Assembly: GCF_050157905.1 (NCBI RefSeq)
Contig: NZ_JBKIWZ010000001.1
Span: forward strand, 3,038,001 to 3,102,000
DNA: 64,000 nucleotides
Direction: 5' to 3'
From: Pantoea sp050157905
Lineage (GTDB): Bacteria > Pseudomonadota > Gammaproteobacteria > Enterobacterales > Enterobacteriaceae
Part shown: positions 26,865 through 35,612 of the stretch, piece by piece
Position numbering within the stretch: position 1 is the first letter of the stretch
How the letters are laid out: every line of letters starts with the position of its first letter
Notes under the pieces: model-generated
Seen by the model: the letters and a program-made list of their open reading frames with translations, nothing else
Databases searched by the model: none
What the model was told of the DNA's origin: nothing
Program-made: the position numbers and the translations under genes

Positions 26865-27113
26865 GTGACAGCAGATTCGTCGCACCAGACGCGCGAGATT
26901 ACATCAGAGGGAGCAAAAGCGGAAAGTGATAATCACTGGTCTGTCCCTGACCGCGATTATCGAGGGTTTTCTGCGGAGTGTTTAATTCATGGCACCCGGC
27001 GGTACGTGTCTGAACGTCTCAACATAAGCGCGGAACACGTATTTGAAAATGCGTTTCATGCAGCACCTGGTTCAAATTTAGTTGAAGATATACTGGAAAA
27101 GTATAGCTGCTGA
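26865..27113 (+). CDS. Small hypothetical protein
   Basis: A possible 82-aa soluble protein that I do not recognise. It starts with GTG at 26865; AGGAG lies directly against the start codon, which is too close, so the true start may differ. The C-terminal half (RRYVSERLNISAEHVFENAF, then NLVEDILEKY) looks like an amphipathic helical protein with normal composition rather than a shadow frame, since no gene opposes it. It stands alone between the chemoreceptor and mntP genes. Confidence 0.4.
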   Translation: MTADSSHQTREITSEGAKAESDNHWSVPDRDYRGFSAECLIHGTRRYVSERLNISAEHVFENAFHAAPGSNLVEDILEKYSC

Positions 27114-27174
27114 ACGTTTTAACAGCAAATAAATTTGAACCAGATCACAAAATTGCCGATTCTGGTCGGCTGCC

Positions 27175-27750
27175 CTAAGCTATATAACCGAGGTGCTCTA
27201 ACAGGATGGTAGAGCCAATCGCAATCAGCACCACACCACCCAACACTTCCGCCCATTTGCCCAGAACCGGACCAATGAAGCGTCCGACCAGCACCCCGGT
27301 CGTTGCCATCACGGTGGTCGCGGCGCCGATAGTCAGTGCGGTGGTCACGATATTCACCTGTAAGAACGCCAGGCCGACGCCGACGGCGAGGGCATCCAGG
27401 CTGGTCGCCACGGCGGTAGTCGCCAGCACCATAAAGCCATGGCTCTGCGGCGCTTCACAGGGCTCTGCAACGGCGGTCTGACGCAAGCCTTCCATCATCA
27501 TGCGGCCACCCAGAAACGCCAGCAGACTAAACGCTACCCAGTGATCCCACGCCATAATGTAGCGGCTGGCGGCCAGCCCAAGAGCCCAGCCAATCAACGG
27601 GGTCAGCGCTTCAATAGAGCCAAAAATCAGACCGGTTCGCAGTGCTTCCTTAAAACCGGGACGATGCAGGGTCGCGCCTTTGCCCAGAGCAGCAGCAAAC
27701 GCGTCCATCGACATGCCAAGCGCAAGAATCAGAGTAGCAATAAAAGTCAT
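27175..27750 (-). CDS. mntP: Manganese efflux pump MntP
   Basis: A 191-aa inner-membrane exporter with six helices in two similar halves that protects against Mn2+ excess. Both halves carry the acidic motif: MSMDAFAAALGKGATLHRP at the N-terminus and TSLDALAVGVGLAFLQVNI in the middle. LGGRMMMEGLR and VGRFIGPVLGK also match E. coli MntP (YebN). A palindromic MntR box lies 131 nt upstream of the start codon, consistent with manganese-dependent induction. The start follows CAGGTG. Confidence 0.96.
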   Translation of the reverse strand: MTFIATLILALGMSMDAFAAALGKGATLHRPGFKEALRTGLIFGSIEALTPLIGWALGLAASRYIMAWDHWVAFSLLAFLGGRMMMEGLRQTAVAEPCEAPQSHGFMVLATTAVATSLDALAVGVGLAFLQVNIVTTALTIGAATTVMATTGVLVGRFIGPVLGKWAEVLGGVVLIAIGSTILLEHLGYIA

Positions 27751-27880
27751 GATTTATTCACCTGGGGCAAAAAAGCGGCAATTCACGCTGAATTCACCAC
27801 ACAAAGTGTTCAGTTATAAAAAAGTGGGCGCAGTCTACCATGCAAACCGGAAGATAAAAAGACAGTAAAATCATGGATTT

Positions 27881-27902
27881 AAGTATAGCAAAGGCTATAA
27901 CT
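27881..27902. promoter_or_regulatory. MntR box upstream of mntP
   Basis: AAGTATAGCAAAGGCTATAA is a close match to the MntR operator of mntH and mntP in E. coli (core ATAGCAAAGGCTAT). It lies in the divergent spacer between mntP and the small membrane protein gene; mntP is the likely target. Confidence 0.85.
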
Positions 27903-28065
27903 CTTATCATTCGCTATATATGGCGCTAAGTTGATGGCAGTAAAGCCTTTTCTGGTCCTTTCGCTGCCGGTTCTGACCCCTGTGTGCCCTGATCCGCTAC
28001 GCCGCCATTGAACCGTGCGGCCAATTGCCGGAAAATGCCGGGCTGATAAACAGGGGAAACCGGTT

Positions 28066-28308
28066 ATGAATAACCCTTTTGAAACGTTGATCGTGCCAGG
28101 TGGCATTTTGCTACTGGGCTTTCTTTCAGCATTGCTGCTGCCTGCACCCGCTTTCAGCCTGGCGGTGGCACAGCATCTGTTGCAGATATTTCATCTGCAG
28201 GATCTGAATCAGCTCTACACGGTGGTGTTTTGCGTCTGGTTTTTGGTACTTGGCGCACTGGAATTTTTTGTGATCCGTTTTGTCTGGCGTCGCTGGTTCA
28301 GGGCCTGA
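28066..28308 (+). CDS. Small two-helix membrane protein of unknown function
   Basis: An 80-aa protein with two predicted membrane helices (about residues 8-35 and 48-72) and a basic C-terminus (RFVWRRWFRA). I do not recognise the family. The ATG at 28066 is preceded by AGGGGAAA and starts MNNPFETLIVPGGILLLGFL. It is divergent from mntP across the MntR box, so manganese control is conceivable but unsupported. Its end overlaps the convergent MocR gene by 11 nt. Confidence 0.65.
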   Translation: MNNPFETLIVPGGILLLGFLSALLLPAPAFSLAVAQHLLQIFHLQDLNQLYTVVFCVWFLVLGALEFFVIRFVWRRWFRA

Positions 28309-29743
28309 TGGCACAATGTGCGTCCACCCGCGCTTTTAACTGTCCGGCGCTGCGGGCATAGCCTTCACGCGGCAGATGGGCCGCGCCCAGTGACAGCCCT
28401 GCACAGTGCTGAGCCGCATCCTGATACCAGACTGACAGCGGCGAGGGCGCCATCCCCCACTCTGCCGCCTGCTGCGCAATAAGCTGATCCGGGGAACCGG
28501 CGGGCAGGCGAACCATCACCGCCAGCCCTGCACGCTGCAGGTCCGGAAAATAGGGCTCCAGCGCGGCAACCATCTTTTCCAGCCGATCGTGATATACACG
28601 CTTCATCCGCCACAGGTGCCGCATGAAGTGACCTTCCTGCAGAAACGCCGCTACCGCATTGTGCAGCAATCCTGCCGATGCTGGCGCGAGTAACGCACAC
28701 ACCTCACCGAACCGGGCGGTCAGTGCCGGCGGTACCACGATAAAACCGAGCCGCAGCTGCGGCGTCAGCGTCTTGCTGAATGTGCCGATGTGCAAAACCC
28801 GCCCTTCACGGTCGAGGGCGGCCAGCGCAGGCGCGGCGCGATGACCAGGCTGAAGCTCACCCAGATAGTCATCTTCAATAATCCATCGCTGTTCGCGGCT
28901 GGCCCAGTCAAGCAGAGCATGGCGGCGCGCCAGGCTCATCGTCATACCCAGCGGCGCCTGCTGGCCCGGCGTCACCAGCGTAAAAACGGCATCCGGGGCA
29001 CGCGTCATCCCGACGTCGACCTGCATCCCCTCCTCATCGACTGGCACCCCAACCGGCCTGACCCGCAGTGCTTCCACCGCGCCGCGTGCCCGCCAGAACC
29101 CGGGATCTTCCAGCCAGGCGGTTTTGCCCTGAAAATCCATCGCCAGACCCATCAGGCCCATCGCGCCTGCATAGCCACTGGTAATAATGATCTGATCTGC
29201 CTGACAGCGCAGACCGCGCGCCACAGTCAGATAGGCCACCAGCGCCTGACGCAGTGCCAGGCTACCACGGGGGTCGGGATAGCTGGCGGGTCGGCTGACC
29301 TCCACTCGTGCCTGCCGCTGCAGGATGCGCAGCCAGACTTTGGCCGGAAACGCATCGCTGGCGGGCGTCCCCATCTGGAAGGTCAACGGCGGAACGTCAA
29401 AGGTTTCGCTCGCTTCAGAACCTGGCGGAAGGTATCCGGCGTCAGAGCGAGCCGGTTTTAAGGGCGGCAATGCACTGACAAAGGTGCCCGCCGCGCCACG
29501 GGTTTCCAGAAACTGACTATCAGCCAGCATGTCATAACTGGCACGGACAGTACCGCGGGCAACACCAGGCTGCGCGGCCAGATCGCGGCAGGAAGGCAGA
29601 CGTGCCCCCGGCTGTAAACGTCCCTCACCAATCGCCTGCTCAATCAGCTGGCGTAGCTGTTCGCTAAGCCCACGCGATGCACCCCGTTGCAGCATCAGCG
29701 AGGCCAGGGGCGATGGACCAGTCAGACTCTCATTTTTTGGCAC
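28298..29743 (-). CDS. MocR-type regulator (GntR HTH fused to aminotransferase fold)
   Basis: A 481-aa MocR/PdxR-like protein. The N-terminal GntR winged helix (about residues 20-90) contains LQPGARLPSCRDLAAQPGVA and RGTVRASYDMLADSQ. After a linker comes a class I aminotransferase-like domain that binds PLP, with ITSGYAGAMGLMGLAM, IIEDDYLGEL and the PLP-lysine region GTFSKTLTPQLRLGF. Such proteins sense PLP or amine ligands. It is divergent from the AhpD-like gene, 59 nt away, which is its probable target. Confidence 0.9.
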   Translation of the reverse strand: MPKNESLTGPSPLASLMLQRGASRGLSEQLRQLIEQAIGEGRLQPGARLPSCRDLAAQPGVARGTVRASYDMLADSQFLETRGAAGTFVSALPPLKPARSDAGYLPPGSEASETFDVPPLTFQMGTPASDAFPAKVWLRILQRQARVEVSRPASYPDPRGSLALRQALVAYLTVARGLRCQADQIIITSGYAGAMGLMGLAMDFQGKTAWLEDPGFWRARGAVEALRVRPVGVPVDEEGMQVDVGMTRAPDAVFTLVTPGQQAPLGMTMSLARRHALLDWASREQRWIIEDDYLGELQPGHRAAPALAALDREGRVLHIGTFSKTLTPQLRLGFIVVPPALTARFGEVCALLAPASAGLLHNAVAAFLQEGHFMRHLWRMKRVYHDRLEKMVAALEPYFPDLQRAGLAVMVRLPAGSPDQLIAQQAAEWGMAPSPLSVWYQDAAQHCAGLSLGAAHLPREGYARSAGQLKARVDAHCAIRP

Positions 29744-29760
29744 TTTAATTGCTCCATCCA

Positions 29761-29796
29761 GAGGCCGAAAATCGCCTCATTAACCCTGACTGAGGC
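29761..29796. promoter_or_regulatory. Candidate MocR operator
   Basis: GAGGC (29761), GCCTCA (29774-29779) and TGAGGC (29791-29796) give a 6-bp inverted pair plus a third half-site in the short spacer between the MocR gene and the AhpD-like gene. Confidence 0.4.
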
Positions 29797-29802
29797 AACA
29801 CG

Positions 29803-30258
29803 ATGAGCGAACGTATCAATTTTCACCAGGCAGCACCGGCAGGCATGAAAGCACTGAGCAGCGTATACGGCTATCTGTCACAAACCGATATGCCGCTCAC
29901 GCTGCTGGAACTGCTCTTCCTGCGTATATCACAGATCAACGGCTGTGCTTACTGCATTGATATGCATACAAAAGCGCTGAACAAAGCCGGGATGAGTTGG
30001 GATAAAATTGTGCTGACGCCGGTCTGGCACGAATCCGGCACTCTGTTCAGTGAAAAAGAGAAGGCGGCCCTGCAGTGGGCGGAGTGCCTGACGCTGATTG
30101 CACAAAACGGCGCGCCGGACGCATATTATACCGCGCTGAGGGAGCACTTCTGTGAGAAAGAGGTTGTCGATCTGAACATAGCGATTGGCCTGATGAACAC
30201 CTACAACCGTATGGCGATAAGTCTGAAAAAGCTGCCTGCCTGTGTGAATGCGTCATAA
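29803..30258 (+). CDS. AhpD-like carboxymuconolactone decarboxylase family protein
   Basis: A 151-aa protein of the AhpD/CMD fold. The redox motif is NGCAYCIDMHTKAL, with a CxxC pair and a following histidine, as in alkylhydroperoxidase-type members that form oligomers and reduce peroxides. It could act in oxidative defence or in breakdown of an aromatic compound. It is divergent from a MocR regulator, and such pairs are common. GAGG precedes the ATG. A strong terminator follows at 30269. Confidence 0.9.
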   Translation: MSERINFHQAAPAGMKALSSVYGYLSQTDMPLTLLELLFLRISQINGCAYCIDMHTKALNKAGMSWDKIVLTPVWHESGTLFSEKEKAALQWAECLTLIAQNGAPDAYYTALREHFCEKEVVDLNIAIGLMNTYNRMAISLKKLPACVNAS

Positions 30259-30268
30259 GCGAAACCGA

Positions 30269-30294
30269 TGCGTGCGCCGCTGCGCACGCATTTT
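30269..30294 (+). terminator. Terminator after the AhpD-like gene
   Basis: TGCGTGCGCCGCTGCGCACG then CATTTT: a 9-bp GC-rich stem with a short loop and a T run, 11 nt after the stop codon. Confidence 0.8.
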
Positions 30295-30768
30295 CAGACT
30301 CACAAAAATGTAACATTGTTTTTACACATCCAGCCGATCAGTGTTTTCTGGCCCTATTCCGGTTATTCCTTTTTGCATAATAAATCGCTAAATTTCAGCT
30401 AATTAAACAATTCCTCACCGTTATCACGCATTCAGCGACTGCACCATCACGGCGCTTTCCTGCAACATTATTTTCCCGTTAACTTACTGACTTAACGATG
30501 AAAAATCGCTAATGCACCACAACATCTGATGATTAATTCTTATGCTGAATCATTTCTGCATTTAAAAAATAAACAAATGTTTAATTCAGATGCGAGAATG
30601 TTATATTCAGAGGACAAAGCATAACGTGCAGTTAACGCGTTATCACCGCTTTAACCTATACCTGAGACTTAACCTTTGAGAAATAGCGCAACGCGCTCAT
30701 CAGAAGCGTGACTATTTCGCCTGCGAAACTGTTGGGCTTCAGGTCAACAGAAGAGGAGATGTCGCCTC
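30295..30768 (+). other. Long AT-rich region upstream of mqo
   Basis: About 470 bp with no supported gene. It is clearly more AT-rich than its surroundings and holds the palindrome AACAAATGTT near 30569 and several TTAAC/GTTAA repeats. It probably contains the mqo promoter and regulator sites, which I cannot assign. Confidence 0.4.
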
Positions 30769-32382
30769 ATGTGCAATTCAGCTGTAAACCTTGCGCTCGC
30801 GATGAGTGCCATGGCGAAGGACACCACTACCGCGCAGGAGCGCAAAGACGTTGACGTGCTGCTGATTGGCGCAGGTGTGATGAGCGCTACCCTCGGCGCA
30901 TGGCTGCAGGAGTTAGAACCGGACTGGTCCATCGAAATGGTGGAGCGGCTGGAGAGCGTGGCCGAAGAGTCGTCCAACGGCTGGAATAACGCCGGGACCG
31001 GTCATGCGGCGCTGGCCGAGCTGAACTACACGCCCCAGCAGACGGATGGCAGCATCGAGATCTCCAAAGCGGTGACGATTAACGAATCGTTCCAGATTTC
31101 CCGCCAATTCTGGGCCTGGCAGGTTCAGAAAGGCAACCTGCGCAACCCGAAAAGCTTTATTCACAGCACGCCACACATGAGCTTTGTCTGGGGCGACGAT
31201 AACGTCGACTTCCTGCGTAAGCGTTACAAGGCGCTGCAGAAAAGCACCCTGTTCCGTGGCATGGCTTACTCCGAGGATCCGCAGCAGATTGCCCGCTGGA
31301 TCCCGCTGGTGATGAATGGCCGCGATCGCAGCCAGAAAGTGGCCGCGACCTGGACGGAGATGGGCACCGACGTCAACTTTGGTGAAATCACCCGTCAGCT
31401 GATCGCTGCCTTAGAGAAGAAAGCGAACTTCCGGCTGCGTCTGCGTCAGGAAGTGCGTGAGCTGAAACAGCTCGCCGACGGCCGCTGGCAGGTCACTCTG
31501 CAGTGCCTGAACAGCGGCACACGTCGCACGCTGACCGCAGGCAAAATCTTTATCGGCGCAGGCGGCGCGGCGTTGCCGCTGCTGCAGAAAGCCGGTATTC
31601 CGGAAGCTCACGGCTACGCCGGTTTCCCGGTAGGAGGATCCTTCCTCGTGACCGAGAATCCGCAGGTCGTCGCACAGCACATGGCCAAGGTCTACGGTAA
31701 AGCCAGCGTCGGTGCGCCACCGATGTCCGTGCCGCACGTCGATACCCGCGTACTGGATGGCAAGCAGGTCTTGCTGTTTGGCCCGTTTGCGACCTTCTCG
31801 ACCAAGTTCCTGAAGCAGGGTTCACTGATGGACATGTTCACCTCGCTGAACAGCAGCAATATGCTGCCGATGGTGAAAGTGGGCCTGAAAAGCTTTGACC
31901 TGGTGAAATACCTGATGGATCAGGTGTTGCAAAGTGACCGCGACCGTATGGATGCCCTGCGCGCCTATGTTCCGCAGGCGAAGCAGGAGGACTGGCGCCT
32001 TGTTACGGCCGGTCAGCGTGTGCAGATCATCAAAAAAGATGAGAAAGAGGGCGCGGTTTTGCGCCTGGGCACCGAAGTCGTCGCCTCACAGGATGGCACG
32101 ATTTCTGCCCTGCTGGGCGCGTCACCGGGCGCCTCTACGGCAGCACCGATTATGCTGGAGCTGCTGCATAAGGTCTGTCCTGAGCAGATGAAGACGCCGG
32201 AATGGCAGAATAAAATTCGTGCCGTGATCCCCTCCTGGGGACGGAAACTGAACGGCGACGTGGCGCTGACAGAAAAAGTGTTAGCCGAAACCAGCCGTAT
32301 TCTGCAGCTCGACTATTCGCCGGTCACCCCGATGGCGGCCAACGACGAAGGACGTGAAACCGCGTTCGTGGTCGGCAAGTAA
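30769..32382 (+). CDS. mqo: Malate:quinone oxidoreductase
   Basis: A 537-aa FAD-dependent, membrane-associated enzyme that oxidises malate to oxaloacetate and passes electrons to quinone. The FAD motif VDVLLIGAGVMSATLGAWL starts near residue 27. The family blocks ESSNGWNNAGTGHAALAELN, GEITRQLI, GASVGAPPMSVPHVDTR-type sequence and GASPGASTAAPIMLELL are all present. The ATG at 30769 is 10 nt from AGGAG. The product is about the usual length; E. coli Mqo has a different C-terminal tail. A terminator follows at 32401. Confidence 0.96.
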   Translation: MCNSAVNLALAMSAMAKDTTTAQERKDVDVLLIGAGVMSATLGAWLQELEPDWSIEMVERLESVAEESSNGWNNAGTGHAALAELNYTPQQTDGSIEISKAVTINESFQISRQFWAWQVQKGNLRNPKSFIHSTPHMSFVWGDDNVDFLRKRYKALQKSTLFRGMAYSEDPQQIARWIPLVMNGRDRSQKVAATWTEMGTDVNFGEITRQLIAALEKKANFRLRLRQEVRELKQLADGRWQVTLQCLNSGTRRTLTAGKIFIGAGGAALPLLQKAGIPEAHGYAGFPVGGSFLVTENPQVVAQHMAKVYGKASVGAPPMSVPHVDTRVLDGKQVLLFGPFATFSTKFLKQGSLMDMFTSLNSSNMLPMVKVGLKSFDLVKYLMDQVLQSDRDRMDALRAYVPQAKQEDWRLVTAGQRVQIIKKDEKEGAVLRLGTEVVASQDGTISALLGASPGASTAAPIMLELLHKVCPEQMKTPEWQNKIRAVIPSWGRKLNGDVALTEKVLAETSRILQLDYSPVTPMAANDEGRETAFVVGK

Positions 32383-32400
32383 TTCAGCGCCATCCAGAGA

Positions 32401-32428
32401 AAGGCTCCGCACGGCGGGGCCTTTTTTA
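32401..32428 (+). terminator. Terminator of mqo
   Basis: AAGGCTCCGCACGGCGGGGC followed by CTTTTTTATT: a GC-rich stem with six T, 18 nt after the mqo stop. Confidence 0.88.
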
Positions 32429-32508
32429 TTGGCCGATTGCCTGGTCGTCCTGACTATTCTCTATTAGGGTTAAGGCATCTTTTCGCTGATCGCTCAGGAG
32501 GAAACGGC

Positions 32509-34893
32509 ATGGCTTACTCACCCGGCTCATCGGAATTCACGCTGCTTGACCGCTACTGGCGGGCGGCGAACTACCTCTCTGTCGGACAGATCTATCTGAT
32601 GGACAACCCGCTGTTACGCGAGCCGCTGAAGCCAGAGCACATCAAACCGCGTCTGCTGGGCCACTGGGGCACTACGCCAGGGCTGAATTTTATTTATGCC
32701 CACCTCAATCGTGCGATCCGCAGGCACGACCTGAATATGATCTACCTCTGCGGACCCGGACACGGCGGCCCCGGCATGGTGGCAAACACCTGGCTGGAGG
32801 GCAGCTACAGCGAGATCTATCCGCAGATTTCACAGGATGCGGCAGGCATGCAGCGCCTGTTTAAACAGTTCTCTTTTCCCGGCGGCATTCCCAGCCATGC
32901 GGCACCGGAAACGCCGGGCTCGATCAACGAAGGCGGTGAGCTGGGCTATTCGCTCTCCCATGCTTTCGGGGCGGTTTTCGACCACCCCGACCTGATCGTG
33001 CCGTGCGTAATTGGTGACGGCGAGGCGGAAACCGGGCCGCTGGCCTCCAGCTGGCACGGTATTAAATTCCTCAACCCTGAACGTGACGGCGCGGTGCTGC
33101 CGATTCTGCACCTTAACGGCTACAAGATTGCCAACCCGACGCTGCTGGGGCGCAGCAGCGACGAGGATCTGCACCAGCTGTTCAGCGGCTACGGCTATGA
33201 GCCGCTGTTTGTCTGCGGACATGAACCGGAAAACATGCACCCGCTGATGACGGAAACTCTGGAGCGGGCGCTGGCGAAAATCGCCGCTTATCAGCGCGAG
33301 GCGCGCAGCGGCAACGCCAGCGCCGACGTGCCGCGCTGGCCGATGATCATCCTGCGCAGTCCCAAAGGCTGGACCGGCCCCGAAACGGTCGACGGCAAAA
33401 AGGTGGAGGATTTCTGGCGGGCCCATCAGGTGCCGGTCGCGGCCTGCCGCGAAGATGAAGGACATCGCCAGATCCTGGAGAACTGGATGCGCAGCTACCA
33501 GCCCGACGATCTGTTTGATGAGCAGGGCCGGCTGAAGCCGGAGCTGCAGGCGCTGGCACCCGAGGGCGATAAGCGGATGGGCGCGTCGCCTTATGCTAAC
33601 GGCGGCCTGCTGCGCCGCGAACTGGACACGCCGGAGATTGCGGCCTTCGCCTGCGAGGTCAGCGAACCGGGTACGCAGGTGGCGCAGGCCACGGAACATC
33701 TGGGGCGTTATCTCAGCGCGCTGTTCCTGCGTAATCGCGATAATTTCCGCCTGTTCGGGCCTGATGAAACCGCCTCTAACCGTCTGACGCCGGTCTTCGA
33801 GGTCACCAGCCGCACCTGGCTGGAACGCACCGAGCCCTACGATGAGCAGCTGGCGCGCGATGGCCGGGTCATGGAAATCCTCAGTGAGCATCAGTGTCAG
33901 GGCTGGCTGGAGGGCTATCTGCTGACCGGCCGCCACGGGCTGTTCAACTGCTACGAAGCCTTTATCCACATCGTCGATTCAATGTTTAATCAGCATGCCA
34001 AATGGCTGAAGGTGTCGCGCAAGCTGGGCTGGCGTAAGCCCATCTCATCGCTCAACTATCTGCTCTCCTCCCACGTCTGGCGGCAGGACCATAACGGCTA
34101 CAGCCATCAGGATCCGGGCTTTATGGATCACGTCGCCAACAAGAAAGCGGACATCGTGCGCATCTATCTGCCGCCCGATGCCAATACGCTGCTGTGGGTG
34201 GGCGATCACTGCCTGCGCACCTGGAACCGCATCAACGTGATCGTGGCGGGCAAGCAGCCTTCGCCACAGTGGCTGGATATCACCAGCGCGGTAACCCATT
34301 GCGAAGCGGGTATGGGCGAATGGCGCTGGGCGGGCACGACGCCCGATAATGCAGCGCCGGACGTCGTGATGGCCTGTGCCGGTGATGTGCCGACAATGGA
34401 GACGCTGGCGGCAGTCGACCTGCTGCGCGGAATGCTGCCAGAACTGCGCATCCGCGTGGTGAACGTGGTCGATCTGCTGGCGCTGCAGCCGCAGGACCAG
34501 CATCCGCACGGCAAATCGGATGAGGCATTCGACGCGCTGTTTACACAGGATAAGCCAGTGATTTTTGCTTTCCACGGCTATCCGGCGCTGATACATCGTC
34601 TGACCTATTCGCGTGCCAATCACCGCAACTTCCATGTGCGCGGCTTTAACGAAGAGGGAACCACCACCACGCCCTTTGATATGACCGTGCTGAACGAGCT
34701 TGACCGTTATCATCTGGCGCAGGAGGCAATTCTGCGCGTGCCGGGGCTGGCCGATGCCCATCCGGAACTGCTGGAGGACTTACAGCAGCGGCTGGCCGAA
34801 CATCATCGTTATGTGCGTGAGCATGGTGAAGATCTGCCCGAGGTGCGGAACTGGAAATGGCCGTCGGCCACCGCACCGGGTGCGCCCGACTAA
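32509..34893 (+). CDS. xfp: Phosphoketolase (xylulose-5-P / fructose-6-P)
   Basis: A 794-aa thiamine-diphosphate enzyme that splits xylulose-5-phosphate (and often fructose-6-phosphate) with phosphate to acetyl phosphate plus glyceraldehyde-3-phosphate (or erythrose-4-phosphate). The family motifs LGHWGTTPGLNFIYAHLNR, GPGHGGPGMVANTWLEGSY and the ThDP/Mg segment GDGEAETGPLASSWHGIKF are intact, as is the C-terminal SHQDPGF. The ATG at 32509 follows AGGAGGAAACGGC, a very strong site. It is a single gene between terminator-ended mqo and a convergent exporter gene. Confidence 0.95.
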   Translation: MAYSPGSSEFTLLDRYWRAANYLSVGQIYLMDNPLLREPLKPEHIKPRLLGHWGTTPGLNFIYAHLNRAIRRHDLNMIYLCGPGHGGPGMVANTWLEGSYSEIYPQISQDAAGMQRLFKQFSFPGGIPSHAAPETPGSINEGGELGYSLSHAFGAVFDHPDLIVPCVIGDGEAETGPLASSWHGIKFLNPERDGAVLPILHLNGYKIANPTLLGRSSDEDLHQLFSGYGYEPLFVCGHEPENMHPLMTETLERALAKIAAYQREARSGNASADVPRWPMIILRSPKGWTGPETVDGKKVEDFWRAHQVPVAACREDEGHRQILENWMRSYQPDDLFDEQGRLKPELQALAPEGDKRMGASPYANGGLLRRELDTPEIAAFACEVSEPGTQVAQATEHLGRYLSALFLRNRDNFRLFGPDETASNRLTPVFEVTSRTWLERTEPYDEQLARDGRVMEILSEHQCQGWLEGYLLTGRHGLFNCYEAFIHIVDSMFNQHAKWLKVSRKLGWRKPISSLNYLLSSHVWRQDHNGYSHQDPGFMDHVANKKADIVRIYLPPDANTLLWVGDHCLRTWNRINVIVAGKQPSPQWLDITSAVTHCEAGMGEWRWAGTTPDNAAPDVVMACAGDVPTMETLAAVDLLRGMLPELRIRVVNVVDLLALQPQDQHPHGKSDEAFDALFTQDKPVIFAFHGYPALIHRLTYSRANHRNFHVRGFNEEGTTTTPFDMTVLNELDRYHLAQEAILRVPGLADAHPELLEDLQQRLAEHHRYVREHGEDLPEVRNWKWPSATAPGAPD

Positions 34894-35480
34894 GCAACCA
34901 GCAGCGCGTCGGTCAGCATCCAGACGGTGGTCGCCACCAGCGACAGCGCCATCAGGCTGTTAAAGAGCTGACGTTTCCAGGCAATCTGCAGATGGCTGCG
35001 CAGGCGATCGCCCAGCGCAGCCCAGATCAGGATGCAGGGCAGGTTCAGCAGCATAAAGCCGGTCATCACCGTCAGAACCCCGCTGCTGGCGCTGTAGAGC
35101 AATGCAACGTTGGTTGCCATCAGCCAGGCCTTGGGGTTAATCGCCTGGAAGCAGGCGCCGCCCACCAGCGTCATCGGCTGCGGCCGGTTTCGCGCTTCGG
35201 GCGCAGCGGCGCGGAAAATTTTCCAGGAGAGCCACAGCAGATAGGCGCAGCCTGCCAGCGTCAGCGGCAGGCGAACCGCTGCCATCCCGTGCAGCAGTAC
35301 CTCCAGAGCCATTCCGGCAATCAGCGTCTGTATCGCACAGCCGATTAAAATGCCGAACATCATCGGCAGGGTGCGCCGCATGCCAAAATTAACGCCGGAA
35401 GTTGCCAGCAGCAGATTGTTCGGGCCTGGCGTAATAGACATCACGGTGACGTAACTGAAGAAAGAGGGATCAAGCATCAT
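34890..35480 (-). CDS. LysE/RhtB-family amino acid exporter
   Basis: A 196-aa inner-membrane exporter with about six helices. The family signature is SITPGPNNLLLATSGVNFGM near the N-terminus, followed by AGCAYLLWLSWKIF and the conserved FQAINPKAWLMA. Members export amino acids or homoserine-type compounds; the substrate is unknown. The ATG at 35480 has a CAGGAG site, whereas the frame upstream is open but unsupported. It is divergent from a MocR regulator, its probable controller, and overlaps the phosphoketolase end by 4 nt. Confidence 0.9.
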   Translation of the reverse strand: MMLDPSFFSYVTVMSITPGPNNLLLATSGVNFGMRRTLPMMFGILIGCAIQTLIAGMALEVLLHGMAAVRLPLTLAGCAYLLWLSWKIFRAAAPEARNRPQPMTLVGGACFQAINPKAWLMATNVALLYSASSGVLTVMTGFMLLNLPCILIWAALGDRLRSHLQIAWKRQLFNSLMALSLVATTVWMLTDALLVA

Positions 35481-35530
35481 GGCGCTCCTGAAAAACAGAC
35501 AGAACGCTATGCTACGGCGGCAAAAGAGAT

Positions 35531-35586
35531 GGTAACAGTGACACAAAATCACTATTGTTATGGTTACAGTTCCTTTTATCTATAAT
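35531..35586. promoter_or_regulatory. Promoter and candidate operator between LysE and MocR genes
   Basis: The direct repeats GGTAACAGT (35531-35539) and GGTTACAGT (35562-35570) are 31 bp apart. Between them lies the inverted pair AGTGA/TCACT. A TATAAT -10 box for the MocR gene is at 35581-35586. Direct repeats on one helix face suit MocR-type binding. Confidence 0.5.
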
Positions 35587-35612
35587 TGTACCCATTCTGT
35601 CAGGAGGCGACT

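Noticed and set aside
27751..27880. yybP-ykoY manganese riboswitch upstream of mntP
   Set aside because: The GGGGAGUA-type core and the paired 3' block of that family are not visible in the leader.
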